From Rhodospirillales bacterium (lineage in GTDB: Bacteria; Pseudomonadota; Alphaproteobacteria; Rhodospirillales; Defluviicoccaceae): a DNA stretch of 6,276 bases. Made by a program: the position numbers and the translations under genes. Location: assembly GCA_030622775.1 (NCBI GenBank), contig JAUXFS010000122.1:1-6276 (forward strand), read 5' to 3'. The notes beneath the pieces were generated by a model that saw only the letters and a list, made by a program, of their open reading frames with translations, was not told where the DNA came from and made no database searches. This document shows, piece after piece, positions 5,577 through 6,276 of the stretch. The stretch's first letter is position 1, and every line of letters starts with the position of its first letter.

Positions 5577-5616
5577 GCCGAAGAATATCGGCGAAAGCCG
5601 AAGGGTATTCCCTTTG
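5577..5616. other. Two stem-loops downstream of the nicotinamidase gene
   Basis: GCCGA/TCGGC (5577-5581 with 5588-5592, loop AGAATA) and CGAAGGG/CCCTTTG (5599-5605 with 5610-5616, one G-U pair, loop TATT). They begin 31 bp after the stop and could protect or end the transcript. Neither strand shows a following T run, so intrinsic termination is not well supported. The rest of 5546-5741 shows no gene or known RNA. Confidence 0.3.
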
Positions 5617-5741
5617 CCGGCGAGACCGCGGATCGTCGGCAGCTGCCCTCCAGGCCCCTGTAGACCATTCCGCACCCCATGTGATGGCCTTCCGAGGGCA
5701 ACCGCCCGCAACGCTCAAGCGCGCAAACGGACGCGCGGTTC

Positions 5742-5761
5742 ATATCAACGCAGGTTGGTAT
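5742..5761. promoter_or_regulatory. Near-perfect palindrome, candidate operator (copy 2)
   Basis: ATATCAA-N6-TTGGTAT, identical in spacing to copy 1 at 4657-4676 and differing in one arm base. It lies between two convergent genes and its last base is the first base of the stop-codon triplet of the Met-rich gene. No promoter is obvious beside it. The two centres are 1085 bp apart and bracket the nicotinamidase gene, so DNA looping or control of an unseen transcript are possibilities. Confidence 0.5.
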
Positions 5762-6276
5762 CACCTGACCGGGCGCATGGAGCCGGTGTTGCGGTCCACC
5801 TCGAACTTCTGAACCAGGGAGCCGTCGACGGTGACGACCTCGGCGAGGTAGGTGCTTTCGTCCATCTTGGTCACCTTGCCCGCCGTCAGCCGTTTGTTGC
5901 CCATCCACGCGAAGTGGCCCTCGATGATGTCCTTGATGTTCTCGGCCGAGAGATCCTTGTTGGTGGCGAAGGGACCGCCCGGTCCCATGCCCAGGCCGAT
6001 CATGCCGCCCATCATGCCGCCATGCATTTGACCACGCATTTGGCCGCGCATGCCGCCACCCTTGCCGCCACCCATCATGCCGTGGCCCTTGCCGCGGCCG
6101 CCCGTCATTTCCGGACAGGGTGACGCGGCGCCCGCGCCTTGAGCGCCCGGCATGCCCCGCCGGCCCGACATACGACCCTGCATTTGCCCCGGCATCTGCT
6201 GGCGGTCCTGCATCTGGCCCTGCATTTGCTCCCCCGTCTGTCCGCCCGTCTGTGCGCCCGTCTGTGCGCCCGTCTG
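5761..6276 (-). CDS. Met/Gly/Gln-rich protein with a PepSY-like C-terminal domain (5' end outside window)
   Basis: The frame is open from the right edge to TGA at 5763-5761, with at least 171 residues visible. From the edge it reads four QTG[A/G/E] units, then a Gln/Met stretch (MQGQMQDRQQMPGQMQGRM), a Gly/Met stretch with GHGMMGG and MHGGMMGGMIGLGMG, and a folded-looking tail (ATNKDLSAENIKD onward) ending FEVDRNTGSMRPVR. The tail resembles small PepSY-like domains. An ATG at 6225 exists, but the repeat continues in frame upstream of it, so the true start, probably with a signal peptide, lies beyond the window. The Met and His clusters recall periplasmic copper-binding proteins, which is only a suggestion; no catalytic motif is seen. 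It is convergent with the nicotinamidase gene and need not belong to the same pathway. Confidence 0.7.
   Translation of the reverse strand, partial: QTGAQTGAQTGGQTGEQMQGQMQDRQQMPGQMQGRMSGRRGMPGAQGAGAASPCPEMTGGRGKGHGMMGGGKGGGMRGQMRGQMHGGMMGGMIGLGMGPGGPFATNKDLSAENIKDIIEGHFAWMGNKRLTAGKVTKMDESTYLAEVVTVDGSLVQKFEVDRNTGSMRPVR
6229..6276 (-). repeat. 12-bp tandem repeat encoding QTG[A/G/E] units
   Basis: Four 12-bp units run to the edge (6229-6240, 6241-6252, 6253-6264, 6265-6276). The outer two are identical and the inner ones carry one to three changes. Because 12 is a multiple of 3, copy-number change would lengthen or shorten the protein without a frameshift. The array may continue outside the window. 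Confidence 0.8.

Noticed and set aside
5546..5760. A riboswitch or small RNA gene in the convergent gap
   Set aside because: Two short stems are present, but the conserved cores of the cobalamin, TPP and SAM-II riboswitches that I looked for are not visible, and there is no promoter or T-run to support an RNA gene.
5162..5908. Minus-strand open frame of 248 codons spanning the nicotinamidase 3' half and the following gap
   Set aside because: It is antisense to conserved nicotinamidase motifs and overlaps the Met-rich gene in another frame. It has no family similarity or ribosome site that I can see.
4648..6123. Plus-strand open frame of 491 codons starting at ATG 4648
   Set aside because: It covers the nicotinamidase gene in another frame, runs through the operator, and is antisense to the Met-rich gene. 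Its product is low-complexity Arg/Pro/His/Ala sequence.
6223..6225. ATG at 6225 (minus strand) as the start of the Met-rich protein
   Set aside because: The QTG repeat continues in frame upstream to the window edge with no stop, and no signal peptide follows this ATG. The gene most likely begins outside the window.

Overview
The window is high-GC, densely packed bacterial DNA. Codon use, gene families and short leader regions fit a proteobacterium, most likely an alphaproteobacterium; this is inferred from style and gene content, as no phylogenetic marker is present. There are no rRNA or tRNA genes, insertion sequences or CRISPR arrays.

Layout. Bases 1-1371 (+) look like the end of a transport operon: the 3' end of livG, then livF (8-bp overlap), then 17 bp later a MarR-family regulator with a TTG start. 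Bases 1376-2554 (-) encode an amidohydrolase, convergent with the regulator and only 4 bp away. It closely resembles the enamidase of anaerobic nicotinate fermentation (6-oxo-1,4,5,6-tetrahydronicotinate to 2-formylglutarate plus ammonia). A 281-bp divergent region rich in palindromes separates it from a tungsten-type aldehyde:ferredoxin oxidoreductase (AOR) family gene (2836-4560, +). A 238-bp gap with a good sigma70-like promoter and a perfect palindrome leads to a nicotinamidase with a Tat-type signal peptide (4799-5545, +). A 215-bp convergent gap, holding a second copy of that palindrome, precedes a Met/Gly/Gln-rich, probably secreted protein (5761 to the right edge, -), whose 5' end lies outside the window.

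How the genes may work together. Nicotinamidase plus enamidase points to nicotinamide/nicotinate (vitamin B3) catabolism by the reductive route. Nicotinamide would be deamidated in the periplasm and nicotinate imported, possibly by the Liv-type ABC transporter. It would then be hydroxylated to 6-hydroxynicotinate, reduced to tetrahydro-6-oxonicotinate, and opened by the enamidase. The hydroxylase and the classical 6-hydroxynicotinate reductase are not in the window. The AOR-family enzyme, divergent from the enamidase, is the most interesting unknown: it could oxidise the aldehyde product 2-formylglutarate, or serve as a low-potential ring reductase as the related BamB does for benzoyl-CoA. The MarR regulator is a reasonable candidate for controlling the locus. 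The pathway assignment is an inference from two recognisable enzymes and gene order.
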